Shown: positions 17,776 to 27,512, numbered from the stretch's first letter. The stretch is 64,000 nt of DNA from Methanoculleus taiwanensis (GCF_004102725.1 NZ_LHQS01000004.1:62001-126000), one strand, 5' to 3'. A program made the numbers and translations. Notes: generated by a model not told the origin, from the sequence alone.

Positions 17776-18366
17776 TTATTTACCGCGGTTTGCATTGGAG
17801 CGGATGCTCGGGCGCGTCTTCTCCGTGCCCCTGCCCCGTGTGCTCATGCCGCGTCCTTTCATACCTGCGGAGGTCTTTCCACGCTCCGCACGGCCGCGGT
17901 GAACGGGATCTGTAATCCAGGAGAGCCTTCTGTCGCTCCGGATCGAGGGGTGGCTGCCGTCGACGAGGATAACCTCGTACCACTTCTGCCGTCCGTCCTG
18001 ACCAACCCAGTAGGAGTTTAAGACCTCCATATTCGGGAACTTACGGGATGCACGCTCTTCGGCAATCCGCTGCAGGCTCTTGCCCGGCGTGATCCGGCGC
18101 ATACCCATGCGGGCGGTTCTGCGTCCGCGGACGTACCGGGACTTCCTCCGACCTCCACGGCGGACTTTGACTCGTGCAACGACGATTCCCTGTTTTGCCT
18201 TGTATCCGAGCGTTCGTGCACGGTCGATACGGGTGGGACGCTCAACGCGTACGATGCTTCCTTCGCGCCGCCAGACCTGCATCCGCTCCCAGAGGAGGCC
18301 GCCGACCTCGGACTCATCGGGGCGTTTCCATGCCTCACGTACGTAGGCATACATTGATTTTGCCAT
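17776..18366 (-). CDS. rpl15e: 50S ribosomal protein L15e
   Basis: Highly basic 196-residue large-subunit protein. Diagnostic segments are [19 protein letters not shown], the [21 protein letters not shown] block and the C-terminal LTD-like stretch rich in [21 protein letters not shown]. Start is ATG 18366, and the upstream region to the window of moaC holds a short A/T-rich spacer. A run of seven T (CCCTTTTTTTCG) just after its stop may terminate or attenuate transcription into rnp3. Its position at the 5' end of the rnp3-rnp2-psmA-SBDS run is the normal euryarchaeal order. Confidence 0.97.
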   Translation of the reverse strand: MAKSMYAYVREAWKRPDESEVGGLLWERMQVWRREGSIVRVERPTRIDRARTLGYKAKQGIVVARVKVRRGGRRKSRYVRGRRTARMGMRRITPGKSLQRIAEERASRKFPNMEVLNSYWVGQDGRQKWYEVILVDGSHPSIRSDRRLSWITDPVHRGRAERGKTSAGMKGRGMSTRGRGTEKTRPSIRSNANRGK

Positions 18367-18495
18367 TGTTTCTTCACCTCAGGTTCAGCGTTTCCGCCAC
18401 ATTCCTTTCCCGGGACGAATCCCGTGGTTCCTAACAGGTCGACAGGAGACGATATAAATGCTCGTATCTATTCGAACAGGGAGAGGAGGGGCGCC

Positions 18496-18963
18496 CTACT
18501 GCCCCTTTCTCTTCTCAACCACGCGGATCTCTTCGATCCTCGTGACCGGATACTGCCCGTCTTCATCCTTCTCGGCGGACTTGACCATGTCCCAGATCGT
18601 CAGGAGGGCGACGGAGACCCCGGTGAGCGCTTCCATCTCGACACCGGTCTTCCCGTATGATTTTACTCCGGCAATCGCCTCGATGTACCCGTCCCCCTCC
18701 TCAAAATCAACAGTGATACTCCCGAGGAAGATCGGGTGGCACATAGGAATGATCCGTGACGTATCTTTCACCGCAAGGGTGGCGGCCACCTGTGCCGTCG
18801 CGAGCACGTTTCCTTTCAGAGCCTTCCCTTCACGGATAGCCGTAAGCGTCTCCGGCCGGAGGTAGATCTTGCCCTTCGCGATGGCCTCCCTCGTTACATC
18901 CGCCTTTCCGGTGATATCGACCATATGAGCGCGGTCACCCCTGATATGCGTAAACTCAACCAT
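18496..18963 (-). CDS. moaC: cyclic pyranopterin monophosphate synthase
   Basis: Makes cyclic pyranopterin monophosphate in molybdopterin (here probably tungsto/molybdopterin) synthesis, needed for formylmethanofuran dehydrogenase. The 155-residue product shows the family active-site stretch [14 protein letters not shown] and [31 protein letters not shown], with the catalytic lysine in KSYGKTG. Its start overlaps the end of nnr by 8 bases, giving a coupled nnr-moaC pair. No other moa genes are in the window. Confidence 0.96.
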   Translation of the reverse strand: MVEFTHIRGDRAHMVDITGKADVTREAIAKGKIYLRPETLTAIREGKALKGNVLATAQVAATLAVKDTSRIIPMCHPIFLGSITVDFEEGDGYIEAIAGVKSYGKTGVEMEALTGVSVALLTIWDMVKSAEKDEDGQYPVTRIEEIRVVEKRKGQ

Positions 18964-20359
18964 AGTTCTTCCTTACGAATAATTCGCCGGGGATATATTC
19001 AACAAGATCGGTCGCGAGCATACCATTGCCCCGGTGCCCGGCAGCCGCCGTTCCGGCGCGCCCGTTGACGTATGCCGCAAGAGAAGCAGCCTCGAATGCC
19101 GGAAGCGTGCAGAAGAGCGCACCCGCCAGACCTGCAAGGACGTCACCCGTCCCGCCGACGGTCATTGCCGGCGTCCCGGTGCGATTGAACCGCACCCGGG
19201 TGCCGTCGGATATGATGTCGACAGCACCTTTGAGGAGAATGGTGCCATTTGCTGCGGCTGAACGCACCGTGCGGGCACGGGAAGCGAGATCTCCGGGGAT
19301 ATCGCCCCCCGTCATCCGTGCAAACTCCCCGGCATGCGGCGTGTAGATAGTCTCGTCCGCCACCGGCAGAGGGTGCCGGAGGGCGTCCGCATCAAAGACC
19401 GCCCGTGCGGCATTTTCGGCGATCACCTGGACGACGGCGTGACTCTCCGTGCCAAGACCCATCCCGCAGACGACCACATCGGCACGATCGACGAGCCTCA
19501 TGATGGTCTCGAGGTGATCTTCCGTGATATGCGTCCCTTCGAGCCGCTCGTAGATGAGATCGGGCATCGGGATGAAGGCGGGAGAGGCGACCCGCACGAT
19601 ATCGGCTCCACCCCGGAGAGCGGCGAGAGCGGCGAGGTACGGCGCCCCCTGGTACGGCCCGCCGCCCACAACCAGCACCTCGCCTCCGGCACCCTTGTGA
19701 GCCGACGATGCACGTTCCGGGAGAAGCGTCAGGTCACCGGGTCCGACATAGCACTCCGCCTCGAGCGGAATGCCGATATCCACAATCTCCGCCCCTTCCT
19801 GCTTCGGCCGGTGGAAGGAGCAGATCCGCGTCGCCCGGATACCGGGCGTGGGGAGATCCGCGGCAACGATCGGTACACCGCTCCCGTTTGCGAGTTCGAC
19901 GCAGGCACCGAGCGGTTCACGAAGCGTGCCACCGGCCCCTGTGCCGAGGAGTGCATCGACGATGATATCCGCTCTCTCGAAGAGGCGACGGAGTGCCAGG
20001 ACGTCCGGCGTGCACCGGATCGGGTGCAGGGTAACGGCGCTATGCCGGAGCAGCAGGAGTTCTGCAGCAGTCTCGGGCGCCATCTCCCCGGATTCCAGGT
20101 AGATAACGTGCACCTCGGCGACCGACCGGAGATACCGGGCGGCGACCATCCCGTCGCCCCCGTTCTTCCCTTTTCCACAGAGGATCAGGACATTATCCGG
20201 CCGGTATGCAAGCACTGCCCCGGCAAGCGCCCGTCCCGCGCTCTCCATCATCCGGGAGGAGGAGAGACCGAACGCCATGGCATTCTCCTCTATCGCCCGC
20301 ATCCGGGACGCACCGACCACACCGCCCTCGCAAAACTCACGCAGATCTTCAGATTTCAC
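18956..20359 (-). CDS. nnr: bifunctional NAD(P)HX epimerase / ADP-dependent dehydratase
   Basis: Repairs hydrated NADH/NADPH. The 467 residues fuse the YjeF_N epimerase domain (residues 20-210, with [18 protein letters not shown] and [17 protein letters not shown]) to the C-terminal dehydratase domain ([52 protein letters not shown]), the usual archaeal arrangement. Start GTG 20359; a shorter start at the internal MRAIEENAM would also keep the fold. It is divergent from the RecJ-like gene. Confidence 0.95.
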   Translation of the reverse strand: MKSEDLREFCEGGVVGASRMRAIEENAMAFGLSSSRMMESAGRALAGAVLAYRPDNVLILCGKGKNGGDGMVAARYLRSVAEVHVIYLESGEMAPETAAELLLLRHSAVTLHPIRCTPDVLALRRLFERADIIVDALLGTGAGGTLREPLGACVELANGSGVPIVAADLPTPGIRATRICSFHRPKQEGAEIVDIGIPLEAECYVGPGDLTLLPERASSAHKGAGGEVLVVGGGPYQGAPYLAALAALRGGADIVRVASPAFIPMPDLIYERLEGTHITEDHLETIMRLVDRADVVVCGMGLGTESHAVVQVIAENAARAVFDADALRHPLPVADETIYTPHAGEFARMTGGDIPGDLASRARTVRSAAANGTILLKGAVDIISDGTRVRFNRTGTPAMTVGGTGDVLAGLAGALFCTLPAFEAASLAAYVNGRAGTAAAGHRGNGMLATDLVEYIPGELFVRKNYG

Positions 20360-20500
20360 GTTTCGACCACACCCCGGCAGCTATAGAGGGTGCTATGAGC
20401 GGCATGCCATAGAAACCTTGTGAATCCGAAATACACCGTCTTGCCAACCCACGGGGTGATACCAGAATTTATTGGCAGACAGGACCCATACTCTAAGGAG

Positions 20501-21898
20501 ATGGGACTCGGCGACGATATCAGGAGAGGCGCAGCGACCATACGCGATGCGGATGAGGTGACGATAATCTCCCATATCGACGCCGACGGTATCAGTACCG
20601 AATCGATTCTTGCACAGGCGATCTCACGGGAGGGTATCCCCGTCAGATCCGTCTTCGTCCGCCAGCTCGAGCCGATGGCGATGCGGCACGTTCCGAAGGA
20701 TGCGTCGCTCAAGTTATTCACCGATCTCGGAGCAGGTCAGCAGAACCTCCTCGAAGCGCACGGCCTTACTGCCGAAGAGGTGCTGATCGTCGACCACCAC
20801 GTCAGCCAGCCCTGCGAGACGGAGTATACGCAGGTCAACTGCCTCGACCACGGGTACCAGAAGATGAGCGCCGCCGGGCTTGCATACATGCTCGCCAGGG
20901 AACTCGACAACGGCAACATCGACCTTGCCAAACTCGCCGTGGTGGGAAATGTCGGGGATATGATGGCCAGGGAGGGGTGCGGCCTCGTCGGACCCGCACG
21001 CGAGATCGCGCTCGACGGGGCGGCCTATGGCAACGTCGTTATCCGGAGACATGATCTCAACTGTTACGGCACCTCGACCCGTCCCGTCCACGTCTGTCTC
21101 GGCTACAGCGACGACCCCTACATCGCCGGGATCAGCGGCAGCACCAACGCCGCCCTTCGCTTTCTCCAGAAGCTGAACGTAACGCTAAAGGCGGACGAAG
21201 GGCGCTGGCTCGTCTGGGAGGAACTCTCCTTCGAGGACAAGAAGACGATCATCAGTGCGCTGACCCAGCAGCTCGTTGCCCACGGGAAAGAGACCGGTCG
21301 GCTCATCGGAGAGATCTACCTCTTCCCCGACGAACCGGAGCGGACGCCGCTGCGGAACGCCTCCGAGTATGCCACCCTCTTAAATGCCTGCGGCCGCTGG
21401 ACGCAGCCACGGATCGGCAGCAGCGTCTGCCGGGGAGACCGCGGCACCGCCTACCAGGACGCAGAGAGGATGCTCACCAATCACCGTGCCATCATACGGG
21501 AACTTCTCCAGTACATCCTCGATACGGGCGTTACGGAACTCACGCACCTTCAGTATGTCCATACCGGCGATCGGTTCCCCGACACGATCGTCGGGATAGG
21601 AGCGGGCATGGCCCTCTCGAAACTCGACTGGCATAAGCCCATCCTGATCATGAGCGTCATGATCGACGATCCCGAAGTGACCAAAGTATCCGCACGGACG
21701 AACGAGTGGGCGCTCTCCCGGGGCGTCGACCTCCAGGATGCGATGGTGCGGGCGTCGGAGGAGGTCGGCGGTGCCGGCGGAGGGCACCGGATAGCGGCAG
21801 GTGCGTATATACCAAAAGAGAAGGAACAGGAGTTTATCAATCGTGTCAATCGAGTGCTCGAAGAACAGTTTACTTCGCAGAGTTCGCACCATTGCTGA
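20501..21898 (+). CDS. DHH-family phosphoesterase, RecJ/GAN-like nuclease
   Basis: A 465-residue protein with DHH and DHHA1 domains, related to bacterial RecJ and the archaeal GINS-associated nuclease GAN. The metal-binding motifs are visible: ISHIDADGIST, LFTDLGAGQ, VDHHVSQ and the C-terminal GAGGGHRIAAGAY. These indicate single-strand-specific exonuclease or related phosphodiesterase activity. The frame is open from GTG 20420, but I chose ATG 20501 because an AATTTATTG TATA-like element lies about 30 bases upstream and the 27 extra residues look non-conserved; 20420 remains possible. Confidence 0.9.
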   Translation: MGLGDDIRRGAATIRDADEVTIISHIDADGISTESILAQAISREGIPVRSVFVRQLEPMAMRHVPKDASLKLFTDLGAGQQNLLEAHGLTAEEVLIVDHHVSQPCETEYTQVNCLDHGYQKMSAAGLAYMLARELDNGNIDLAKLAVVGNVGDMMAREGCGLVGPAREIALDGAAYGNVVIRRHDLNCYGTSTRPVHVCLGYSDDPYIAGISGSTNAALRFLQKLNVTLKADEGRWLVWEELSFEDKKTIISALTQQLVAHGKETGRLIGEIYLFPDEPERTPLRNASEYATLLNACGRWTQPRIGSSVCRGDRGTAYQDAERMLTNHRAIIRELLQYILDTGVTELTHLQYVHTGDRFPDTIVGIGAGMALSKLDWHKPILIMSVMIDDPEVTKVSARTNEWALSRGVDLQDAMVRASEEVGGAGGGHRIAAGAYIPKEKEQEFINRVNRVLEEQFTSQSSHHC

Positions 21899-22337
21899 TT
21901 TTCAGTTCGGCAACGGTGCAGGTGCAGCCGTCTTTCCCGACGAGTGTGAGTTTCAGCTCTCCACCACAGGGAGGATCCGCCAGATACTCCTCGGCAAAAC
22001 CCGCCTTGCTACCGTCCGTGCACAGGACGGAAGGCTGACCCTCGGGTATGCCGGAGCATCGCGCCTCATGCCCGCATGCCGGGCACCTGCATACCGCGTG
22101 ACGATCCGGGAGGATGTAACGCCTTTTGTCGCGGCAGGAAAGAACGCGATGGCAAAGCACATCGTCGGGGCAGATCCCGGCATCCGGGCGGGAGATGAAG
22201 TACTCGTCGTCGGAGACGGCGATACGCTCGTTGCCACCGGTGTCGCCCTCCTCGGCGGGGCGGAGATGCTGGCATTTAATTATGGTGTAGCGGTAAAAGT
22301 ACGACAGGGAAGGGATTTCGAATGTTTCCAAACATAA
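21843..22337 (+). CDS. PUA-domain protein (archaeosine transglycosylase-like RNA-binding)
   Basis: A 164-residue RNA-binding protein. The C-terminal half (KNAMAKHIVGADPGIRAGDEVLVVG, then DTLVATGVALLGGAEMLAFNYGVAVKVR) is a PUA domain. The N-terminal half (VRTIADFQFGNGAGAAVFP) resembles the region before PUA in archaeal TGT-like proteins, so a tRNA-modification or binding role is likely. Start is GTG 21843, which overlaps the RecJ-like gene by 56 bases; an in-frame ATG at 21801 would add 14 residues of little PUA character. Its 3' end overlaps nac by 16 bases. Confidence 0.85.
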   Translation: MSIECSKNSLLRRVRTIADFQFGNGAGAAVFPDECEFQLSTTGRIRQILLGKTRLATVRAQDGRLTLGYAGASRLMPACRAPAYRVTIREDVTPFVAAGKNAMAKHIVGADPGIRAGDEVLVVGDGDTLVATGVALLGGAEMLAFNYGVAVKVRQGRDFECFQT

Positions 22338-22660
22338 ATCCAAAGAAAATGAAGCAGATGATGAAGCAGATGGGCATGGAGATGGAGCAGATAGAGGACG
22401 TCGAGAAGGTCGTCATCTATACTCCAAACGGCAACTACGTCTTCGACAACGCCGAAGTGGTGGCGACGAAGATGCAGGGTGTGACCACCTATCAGCTCAC
22501 CGGCGACGCACGGTTCGAAGAGGCCGCGCCGGAGATTCCTGCCGAAGACGTAGCTCTCGTCGCCTCCCAGACGGGCGTCACCGAGGAGGCTGCACGCGCC
22601 GCGCTCACCGAGACCAGGGGCGATATCGCCGAAGCCATTCTGAAACTTGCGCAGCAATGA
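22322..22660 (+). CDS. nac: nascent polypeptide-associated complex protein (archaeal NAC)
   Basis: Ribosome-associated homodimeric chaperone of nascent chains. The 112-residue product has the NAC domain (EDVEKVVIYTPNGNYVFDNAEVVATKMQG split by its beta barrel) and the C-terminal UBA domain (VALVASQTGVTEEAARAALTE, GDIAEAILKL), the complete archaeal alpha-NAC architecture. It starts inside the PUA gene (16-base overlap) and ends overlapping trmI by 4 bases, so recJ-like, PUA, nac and trmI form one coupled operon. Confidence 0.97.
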   Translation: MFPNINPKKMKQMMKQMGMEMEQIEDVEKVVIYTPNGNYVFDNAEVVATKMQGVTTYQLTGDARFEEAAPEIPAEDVALVASQTGVTEEAARAALTETRGDIAEAILKLAQQ

Positions 22661-23382
22661 TCGAGGAAGGCGAACGCCTCCTCCTTGTCGGGGAGAAGCG
22701 GGAGTATTATGTAAAGGCAGGGGCTGGAGAACTCGGCACGGACCTCGGGACGCTGGATCTCTCGACACTCGTCGGTGCGTCACCCGGCGACGTCATCAGA
22801 ACGCACAAGGATGTGGCATTTACCATCCTCCGCCCGCGGCCGACGGACTTTTTCACCCATGCCAGGAGGAGCGGTGCGCCGATGCTCCCGAAAGATATCG
22901 GCATGGTGATCGCCTATACCGGCATGAACCGCCGGGACGAGGTGCTCGATGCAGGAACAGGGAGCGGCATTGCAGCCATATACTTCGGGAACATCGCCCG
23001 CAAGGTGGTCACCTGCGAAGTGCGGCCTGAGTTCGCAGCGCTTGCAAGAAAGAACGTCGAAAGCGCCGGTCTTGAAAACGTCGAGGTGCGCGCCTGCGAC
23101 GTCTTAGAGGCAGGCGGCCAGTACGATGTCGTCCATCTCGATATGGGTCTTTCGGCGGCGCACGTCGAGCACGCGTACACCCTGCTCAAACCGGGCGGCT
23201 ACCTCGCGAGTTACACGCCGTTCCTCGAACATACGTTCATCGTCCTCGATGCGGCACAGTCCCTCTTCCGGGACGTGCACGCCTACGAGTGCATGGAGCG
23301 GGAACTCGTCCGCTCAGGGCGGGGGACGCGGCCGTCCACCAGGGTCGGCCACAGCGGATACATCACAGTCGCCCGAAAATAG
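22657..23382 (+). CDS. trmI: tRNA (adenine-N1)-methyltransferase TrmI family
   Basis: SAM-dependent enzyme making m1A57/58 in the tRNA T-loop. The 241 residues begin with the small beta-barrel N-domain (GEKREYYVKAGAGELGT, THARRSGAPMLPKDIGMV) and continue with the Rossmann methyltransferase: VLDAGTGSGIAAIYF (motif I), TCEVRPEFAALARKN and VVHLDMGLS. Length and motifs match archaeal TrmI. It is the last gene of the recJ-like/PUA/nac operon (4-base overlap with nac). Confidence 0.95.
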   Translation: MIEEGERLLLVGEKREYYVKAGAGELGTDLGTLDLSTLVGASPGDVIRTHKDVAFTILRPRPTDFFTHARRSGAPMLPKDIGMVIAYTGMNRRDEVLDAGTGSGIAAIYFGNIARKVVTCEVRPEFAALARKNVESAGLENVEVRACDVLEAGGQYDVVHLDMGLSAAHVEHAYTLLKPGGYLASYTPFLEHTFIVLDAAQSLFRDVHAYECMERELVRSGRGTRPSTRVGHSGYITVARK

Positions 23383-23384
23383 TT

Positions 23385-23588
23385 TCAGCACCGTCTCCCT
23401 TTTTCTTCGCGCAGGGGATGCTCCCATCCGGTATAGCCGCAGTAGATGCAGCAGTCTCCCCCGCAGTGCGAGCATTTCCGTGACGGTTGCAATACCATGA
23501 CAACGCCCTTTTTATTGCAGTAGAGGCACCCGAGCCCCTCGCAGTGGCAACAGGTCTCGGGTGCGTACTCGCCTTCGATCTCCGGCAT
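23385..23588 (-). CDS. small cysteine-rich zinc-binding protein
   Basis: A 67-residue protein with two similar cysteine blocks: CCHCEGLGCLYCNKKG (residues 13-28) and CSHCGGDCCIYCGYTGWE (residues 39-56). The CxxCxGxxC pattern resembles the DnaJ-type zinc finger, so it probably binds two zinc ions and may bind protein or nucleic acid. The function is unknown. It converges on trmI with 2 bases between stops, and its start is separated from pyrB by a divergent 186-base spacer. The spacer holds CGTTATAGAGG, a plausible TATA element for pyrB. Confidence 0.75.
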   Translation of the reverse strand: MPEIEGEYAPETCCHCEGLGCLYCNKKGVVMVLQPSRKCSHCGGDCCIYCGYTGWEHPLREEKGRRC

Positions 23589-23774
23589 TTCACATATCTC
23601 CGTTCAGGTAGGTTGTTTCGGTATCTGACAAAGGTTGCGATCGGAGTGTGTGGATGTGCCATCACTCTATTATGGGGGAGGGCGATACGTTATAGAGGAC
23701 ATATTCCGTGAGAGAGAATGGAAGAAAACGCCGATCCTCTCACCTGCTGCCCACGACTCCCCGGAAGATAAGGC

Positions 23775-24674
23775 ATGACGAACCATATCATCTCGATCAG
23801 AGATTATACACGGAGGGATATCGACTATCTGCTTGAGAGGGCAGGCGAGTTCGATACCCGCACATACGACCGGCACGCTCTCGAAGAGAAGCTGCTCGCC
23901 CTCCTTTTCTTTGAGCCCAGTACGCGTACCAGGATGTCGTTCGAGACGGCCATGGCACGGCTCGGCGGCAAGTCGATCAGCGTCGACAGTGTCGAAGCAA
24001 GTTCCATCGTGAAGGGAGAGACACTTGCCGATACCATTCGGGTGGTGAGCGGCTATGCCGACGCCATCGTCCTCCGGCACCCGAAAGAGGGAGCGGCCAG
24101 GCTCGCGAGCGAGTTTGCAACCGTTCCGGTCATCAACGCCGGCGATGGTGCAGGCCAGCACCCGTCCCAGACCCTCCTCGACCTCTACACGATACGCCAG
24201 TCGATGCCGATCGACGGGATAAACGTCGGGATGCTCGGCGACCTCCGCTACGGCAGGACGGCGCACTCACTCGCCTACGCCCTCTCCCTCTACGGGGCGA
24301 CCATACATACCATCGCGCCGGGAGGACTCGAACTCCCGGCGAATATCCTCCACGAACTGCGCGAGCGGGGGATGGAGGTCATCCAACACGACGATGTCAG
24401 CGATATCGTCGCAGAACTCGACGTTCTCTACGTCACCCGCATCCAGCGGGAGCGCTTCCCCGATTCAGCATCGTACTACAACGTTGCATCGAGTTACCGG
24501 ATCACGCCGGATCTCCTTGAGGACGTGCAGGAGCATCTGATGGTACTGCATCCGCTGCCGCGGGCGGGCGAGATCGATTCCGGGGTGGACGGCCTTCCAT
24601 ATGCACGTTACTTCGAACAGTCACGAAACGGGGTGCCGGTCAGAATGGCACTCCTCCACGAGGTGATGAAATGA
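23775..24674 (+). CDS. pyrB: aspartate carbamoyltransferase catalytic subunit
   Basis: Joins carbamoyl phosphate and aspartate in de novo pyrimidine synthesis. The 299-residue product has the carbamoyl-phosphate motif PSTRTRMSFETAM near residue 55, then NAGDGAGQHPSQTLLDLYTI and the C-terminal HPLPRAGEID, all diagnostic of ATCase. The next gene pyrI starts 4 bases before its stop, giving the standard pyrBI operon of Euryarchaeota. Confidence 0.98.
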   Translation: MTNHIISIRDYTRRDIDYLLERAGEFDTRTYDRHALEEKLLALLFFEPSTRTRMSFETAMARLGGKSISVDSVEASSIVKGETLADTIRVVSGYADAIVLRHPKEGAARLASEFATVPVINAGDGAGQHPSQTLLDLYTIRQSMPIDGINVGMLGDLRYGRTAHSLAYALSLYGATIHTIAPGGLELPANILHELRERGMEVIQHDDVSDIVAELDVLYVTRIQRERFPDSASYYNVASSYRITPDLLEDVQEHLMVLHPLPRAGEIDSGVDGLPYARYFEQSRNGVPVRMALLHEVMK

Positions 24675-25141
24675 ACGACGAAGCGAGTCCCGTGAAAGGC
24701 CTGCTCATCAGCCCCATCCGGAGCGGCACCGTGATCGACCATATCACTGCAGGCGAGGCGCTCAATGTGCTGAAGATCCTCGGGATCACGGGGTCGACGA
24801 CGGAGTCGCTGAGCGTCGCGACCAACGTGGCAAGCCACCGGATGGAGAAGAAAGATATCGTCAAAATCGAGAACCGCGAGCTTCGTAAAGAGGAGGTCGA
24901 CCGGATCGCTCTGATCGCTCCGCAGGCGAAGATCAACATCATCCGGGAGTATCTGGTCGTCGAGAAGAAAGGCGTCGAGATCCCGAAGATCCTCCGGGGT
25001 GTCGTCCGCTGCCCGAACCCCGGTTGTATCACCAACACGAACGAGCCGGTGGAGAGCACTTTTGAGGTGCTCGAAAAAGGCCTGCACTGCCTCTACTGCG
25101 ACTGGTGGATCAAGACCGATATCGCAGGCCACATCATCTGA
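24671..25141 (+). CDS. pyrI: aspartate carbamoyltransferase regulatory subunit
   Basis: Binds CTP and ATP and confers allosteric control on PyrB. The 156 residues contain the allosteric N-domain (RSGTVIDHITAGEALNVLKIL, the nucleotide-binding start) and the zinc domain with four cysteines (CPNPGC and LHCLYC) that contacts the catalytic chains. Overlaps pyrB by 4 bases and converges with coaD, sharing 8 bases at the 3' ends. Confidence 0.98.
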   Translation: MNDEASPVKGLLISPIRSGTVIDHITAGEALNVLKILGITGSTTESLSVATNVASHRMEKKDIVKIENRELRKEEVDRIALIAPQAKINIIREYLVVEKKGVEIPKILRGVVRCPNPGCITNTNEPVESTFEVLEKGLHCLYCDWWIKTDIAGHII

Positions 25142-25592
25142 CGAGCTGACCGCACGAGTCGATCTCGCCCCGGTAGATCCGCGTGCTCGAGATCCTTCTA
25201 CCGTCTTCGGCGAGCACGCAGCTGATCTCGTGAATATCCACCTTTTTTCGCCCCCGGTTCCTACGGAGTTCGTTTATCTCGACGGCGACGGGGAACGTCT
25301 CCTCCGAGACGACGAGAGCGTCGAAATCCGCCTCGAGTGCAGAGCCGTAGCGGTCGGAGAGCGGCTCGATCATCCATCCGGCCGCAAAATCGTTCTCCCG
25401 GATGAACTCCTCGACGTCACGTCTCCGTTCCTCGAACGGCCGGACGGGATGGATCTTGCTTCCTGCAAACTCGTCGGTCGTTATACCGATCGTCACAAGG
25501 CCGTCCTGCCCTGCAACCTGGAATGAACGGGTGAGCAGCTTACGGTGCCCGGCGTGCAGGGGATCGAACGTCCCTCCGACCATCACTCTCAT
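25134..25592 (-). CDS. coaD: phosphopantetheine adenylyltransferase, archaeal type
   Basis: Transfers AMP to 4'-phosphopantetheine in coenzyme A synthesis. The archaeal-type nucleotidyltransferase signature VGGTFDPLHAGHRKLL (HxGH-like) is at residues 5-20, and ISSTRIYRGEID near the end is the ISSTxI motif of the cytidylyltransferase fold. ATG 25592 is chosen because the annotated frame continues upstream into sequence with no family character. Length 152 residues is normal. Its last 8 bases overlap pyrI. Confidence 0.95.
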   Translation of the reverse strand: MRVMVGGTFDPLHAGHRKLLTRSFQVAGQDGLVTIGITTDEFAGSKIHPVRPFEERRRDVEEFIRENDFAAGWMIEPLSDRYGSALEADFDALVVSEETFPVAVEINELRRNRGRKKVDIHEISCVLAEDGRRISSTRIYRGEIDSCGQLVR

Positions 25593-25749
25593 GATGCAGA
25601 ATGGTTGTCCTTGGTGAGCCTTATGGGTAGTGATCCGGAAAGGCTCGTCGGCCACCCCGGGCGGCGGACACCACGGAGAACTGCATCCGGCCTTCCACCC
25701 TCCGGAATGGAGAGCATTTTGTATGACCGCATCGAATAGTAGACGTACT

Positions 25750-26241
25750 ATGGAGAGCGGCATTGTTGCAGGTTCACGGGTCTTCATCGCCGAGAATGCA
25801 ACGGTCATCGGAGACGTCACGCTCGGCGACGATGCGAACGTCTGGTTCGGTGCAGTCGTCCGTGCCGATAAAGACCGTATCGCCATCGGGGCGGAGTCGA
25901 ATATTCAGGATAACGCCGTCGTCCACACGACGACCGGATACCCGGTCACCATCGGCTCGCAGGTCTCGGTCGGCCACGGCGCCATCCTGCACGGCTGCAC
26001 GATCCGGGATCGCGTCCTCGTCGGGATGGGGGCGATTGTGCTGAACGGTGCGCTTGTCGGTGAAGGCTCCGTCATCGGCGCCGGGGCGGTCATCACCGAG
26101 GGCAAGGAGATCCCCCCCGGATCCCTCGTCCTCGGCGTCCCGGGTAAAGTGGTGAAGGAGACGACCGACGAGCAGCGGCAGGGCATCGTCGCGAATGCGC
26201 GATCGTATGTCGACCTTGCAGGGAGGTACCGGCATGGCTGA
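25750..26241 (+). CDS. gamma-carbonic anhydrase-like hexapeptide protein
   Basis: A 163-residue left-handed beta-helix protein with hexapeptide repeats (SRVFIAENATVIGDVTLGDD, GSQVSVGHGAILHGCTI, VLVGMGAIVLNGALVGEGS). The expected metal-binding histidines are visible in AVVHTT, SVGHGAIL and LHGC, matching the YrdA/gamma-CA family. Zinc or iron binding is likely, while CO2 hydration is not certain for this subgroup. Start ATG 25750 is preferred; the frame continues 40 residues upstream without family character. It ends overlapping the HdrA-like gene by 8 bases. Confidence 0.92.
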   Translation: MESGIVAGSRVFIAENATVIGDVTLGDDANVWFGAVVRADKDRIAIGAESNIQDNAVVHTTTGYPVTIGSQVSVGHGAILHGCTIRDRVLVGMGAIVLNGALVGEGSVIGAGAVITEGKEIPPGSLVLGVPGKVVKETTDEQRQGIVANARSYVDLAGRYRHG

Positions 26242-27508
26242 GATAGCGGTTATCGGGGCGGGCGTCGCAGGCATCCAGGCGGCTCTCGACCTTGCGGATC
26301 ACAATATCCGTGTCCACCTGATCGAGCGCGAACCGACGATCGGCGGCCACATGGCTCAGCTCGACAAGACCTTTCCGACGAACGACTGCTCAATGTGCAT
26401 CCTCTCGCCAAAGATGGTGGACGTTGCACGCCACCCGAATATCACCATTCACACCTGTGCCGAAGTCGAATCGGTCGTGGGAGAAGTGGGGCGGTTCACG
26501 GTCACGATCCGCAAGCACCCCCGCTACGTCGACGAGGCGGAGTGCAACGGCTGCGGAGATTGCGTCCGGGTCTGCCCCGTGGAGGTCTACAACCGGTTCG
26601 ATGCAGGGATAGGCGTCCGGAAAGCCATCTATAAGCCCCACCCCCAGGCAGTCCCCGACATCGTCATCAAGGATAACGAGCACTGCATCGAATGCGGACT
26701 CTGTTACGATGTCTGCGGGCGAGAAGCGGTGCTCCGCGAGGATACGGAGAAGACGATCGAGATCGGCGTCGCCTCGATAGTAGTAGCGACGGGATATGCA
26801 ACCTTCGACGCCCGGAAGAAAGAGCAACTGCGCTACCTCTCAGGCCCGGACGTCATCACGAGCCTTGAGTTCGAGCGGATGATCAATGCAAGCGGCCCGA
26901 CGGGAGGAAAACTCAAGAAACTCTCCGACGGGACGGCGCCCGGAAGCATCGCATTCGTGCAGTGCGTCGGGTCACGCGACATCTCGGTCGACCGCCCGTA
27001 CTGCTCGGGCGTCTGCTGCATGTATGCCATGAAGAACGCAATGCTCGTCAAAGAGAAGCATCCTGCAATGGATGTCCGGATATTCTACAACGATATCCGC
27101 GCATATGGAAAGGGGTACGAGGAGTACTACAACCGTGCGCAGCAGATGGGCATCCTGTTCGTCCGCGGATTCCCGGGGGAGGTGGTCGTGGGCGACGGAA
27201 ACATGCTCCTCCAGGCCGAGAATACCGAGACCGGCGAGGTTGAGCGGTTCTCCCCCGATCTCGTCGTGCTCTCGGTTGGCATCGAACCCGCTGCCGGTGC
27301 GGACGAGATCGCGGAGAAACTCGGCATATCCCGGGCAGAAACCGGATTTTTCGCCGCTGAAGACGAGAAGACCGCTCCCGTCAGAACCATCAGGCCGGGC
27401 ATCTACATCGCCGGGACGGCTGCGGCACCCCGCGACATTCCCGACTCCGTGGCGATGGGCGGTGCGGCGGCGATGCGGGCATACCTCGACGCGCTCCGGG
27501 CGGACTGA
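26234..27508 (+). CDS. short HdrA-like FAD/iron-sulfur protein
   Basis: A 424-residue homologue of heterodisulfide reductase subunit A. It has the dinucleotide-binding start IGAGVAGIQAALDLAD, HdrA's CSMCILSPKM and YCSGVCCMYAMKNA segments, a first ferredoxin site (CNGCGDCVRVCP), and a second (CIECGLCYDVCG) in which the usual proline is glycine. The thioredoxin-reductase-like C-terminal part ends after GIYIAGTAAAPRDIPDSVAMGG. True HdrA is about 650 residues with an N-terminal domain and further ferredoxin domains; both are absent here. Likely a cytoplasmic electron carrier or bifurcation-related enzyme with unknown partner. Confidence 0.85.
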   Translation: MAEIAVIGAGVAGIQAALDLADHNIRVHLIEREPTIGGHMAQLDKTFPTNDCSMCILSPKMVDVARHPNITIHTCAEVESVVGEVGRFTVTIRKHPRYVDEAECNGCGDCVRVCPVEVYNRFDAGIGVRKAIYKPHPQAVPDIVIKDNEHCIECGLCYDVCGREAVLREDTEKTIEIGVASIVVATGYATFDARKKEQLRYLSGPDVITSLEFERMINASGPTGGKLKKLSDGTAPGSIAFVQCVGSRDISVDRPYCSGVCCMYAMKNAMLVKEKHPAMDVRIFYNDIRAYGKGYEEYYNRAQQMGILFVRGFPGEVVVGDGNMLLQAENTETGEVERFSPDLVVLSVGIEPAAGADEIAEKLGISRAETGFFAAEDEKTAPVRTIRPGIYIAGTAAAPRDIPDSVAMGGAAAMRAYLDALRAD

Positions 27509-27512
27509 GACT

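Noticed and set aside
19334-20386. 350-codon frame antisense to nnr
   Set aside because: Composition (RHDG-rich) and lack of any motif indicate a shadow of the nnr gene.
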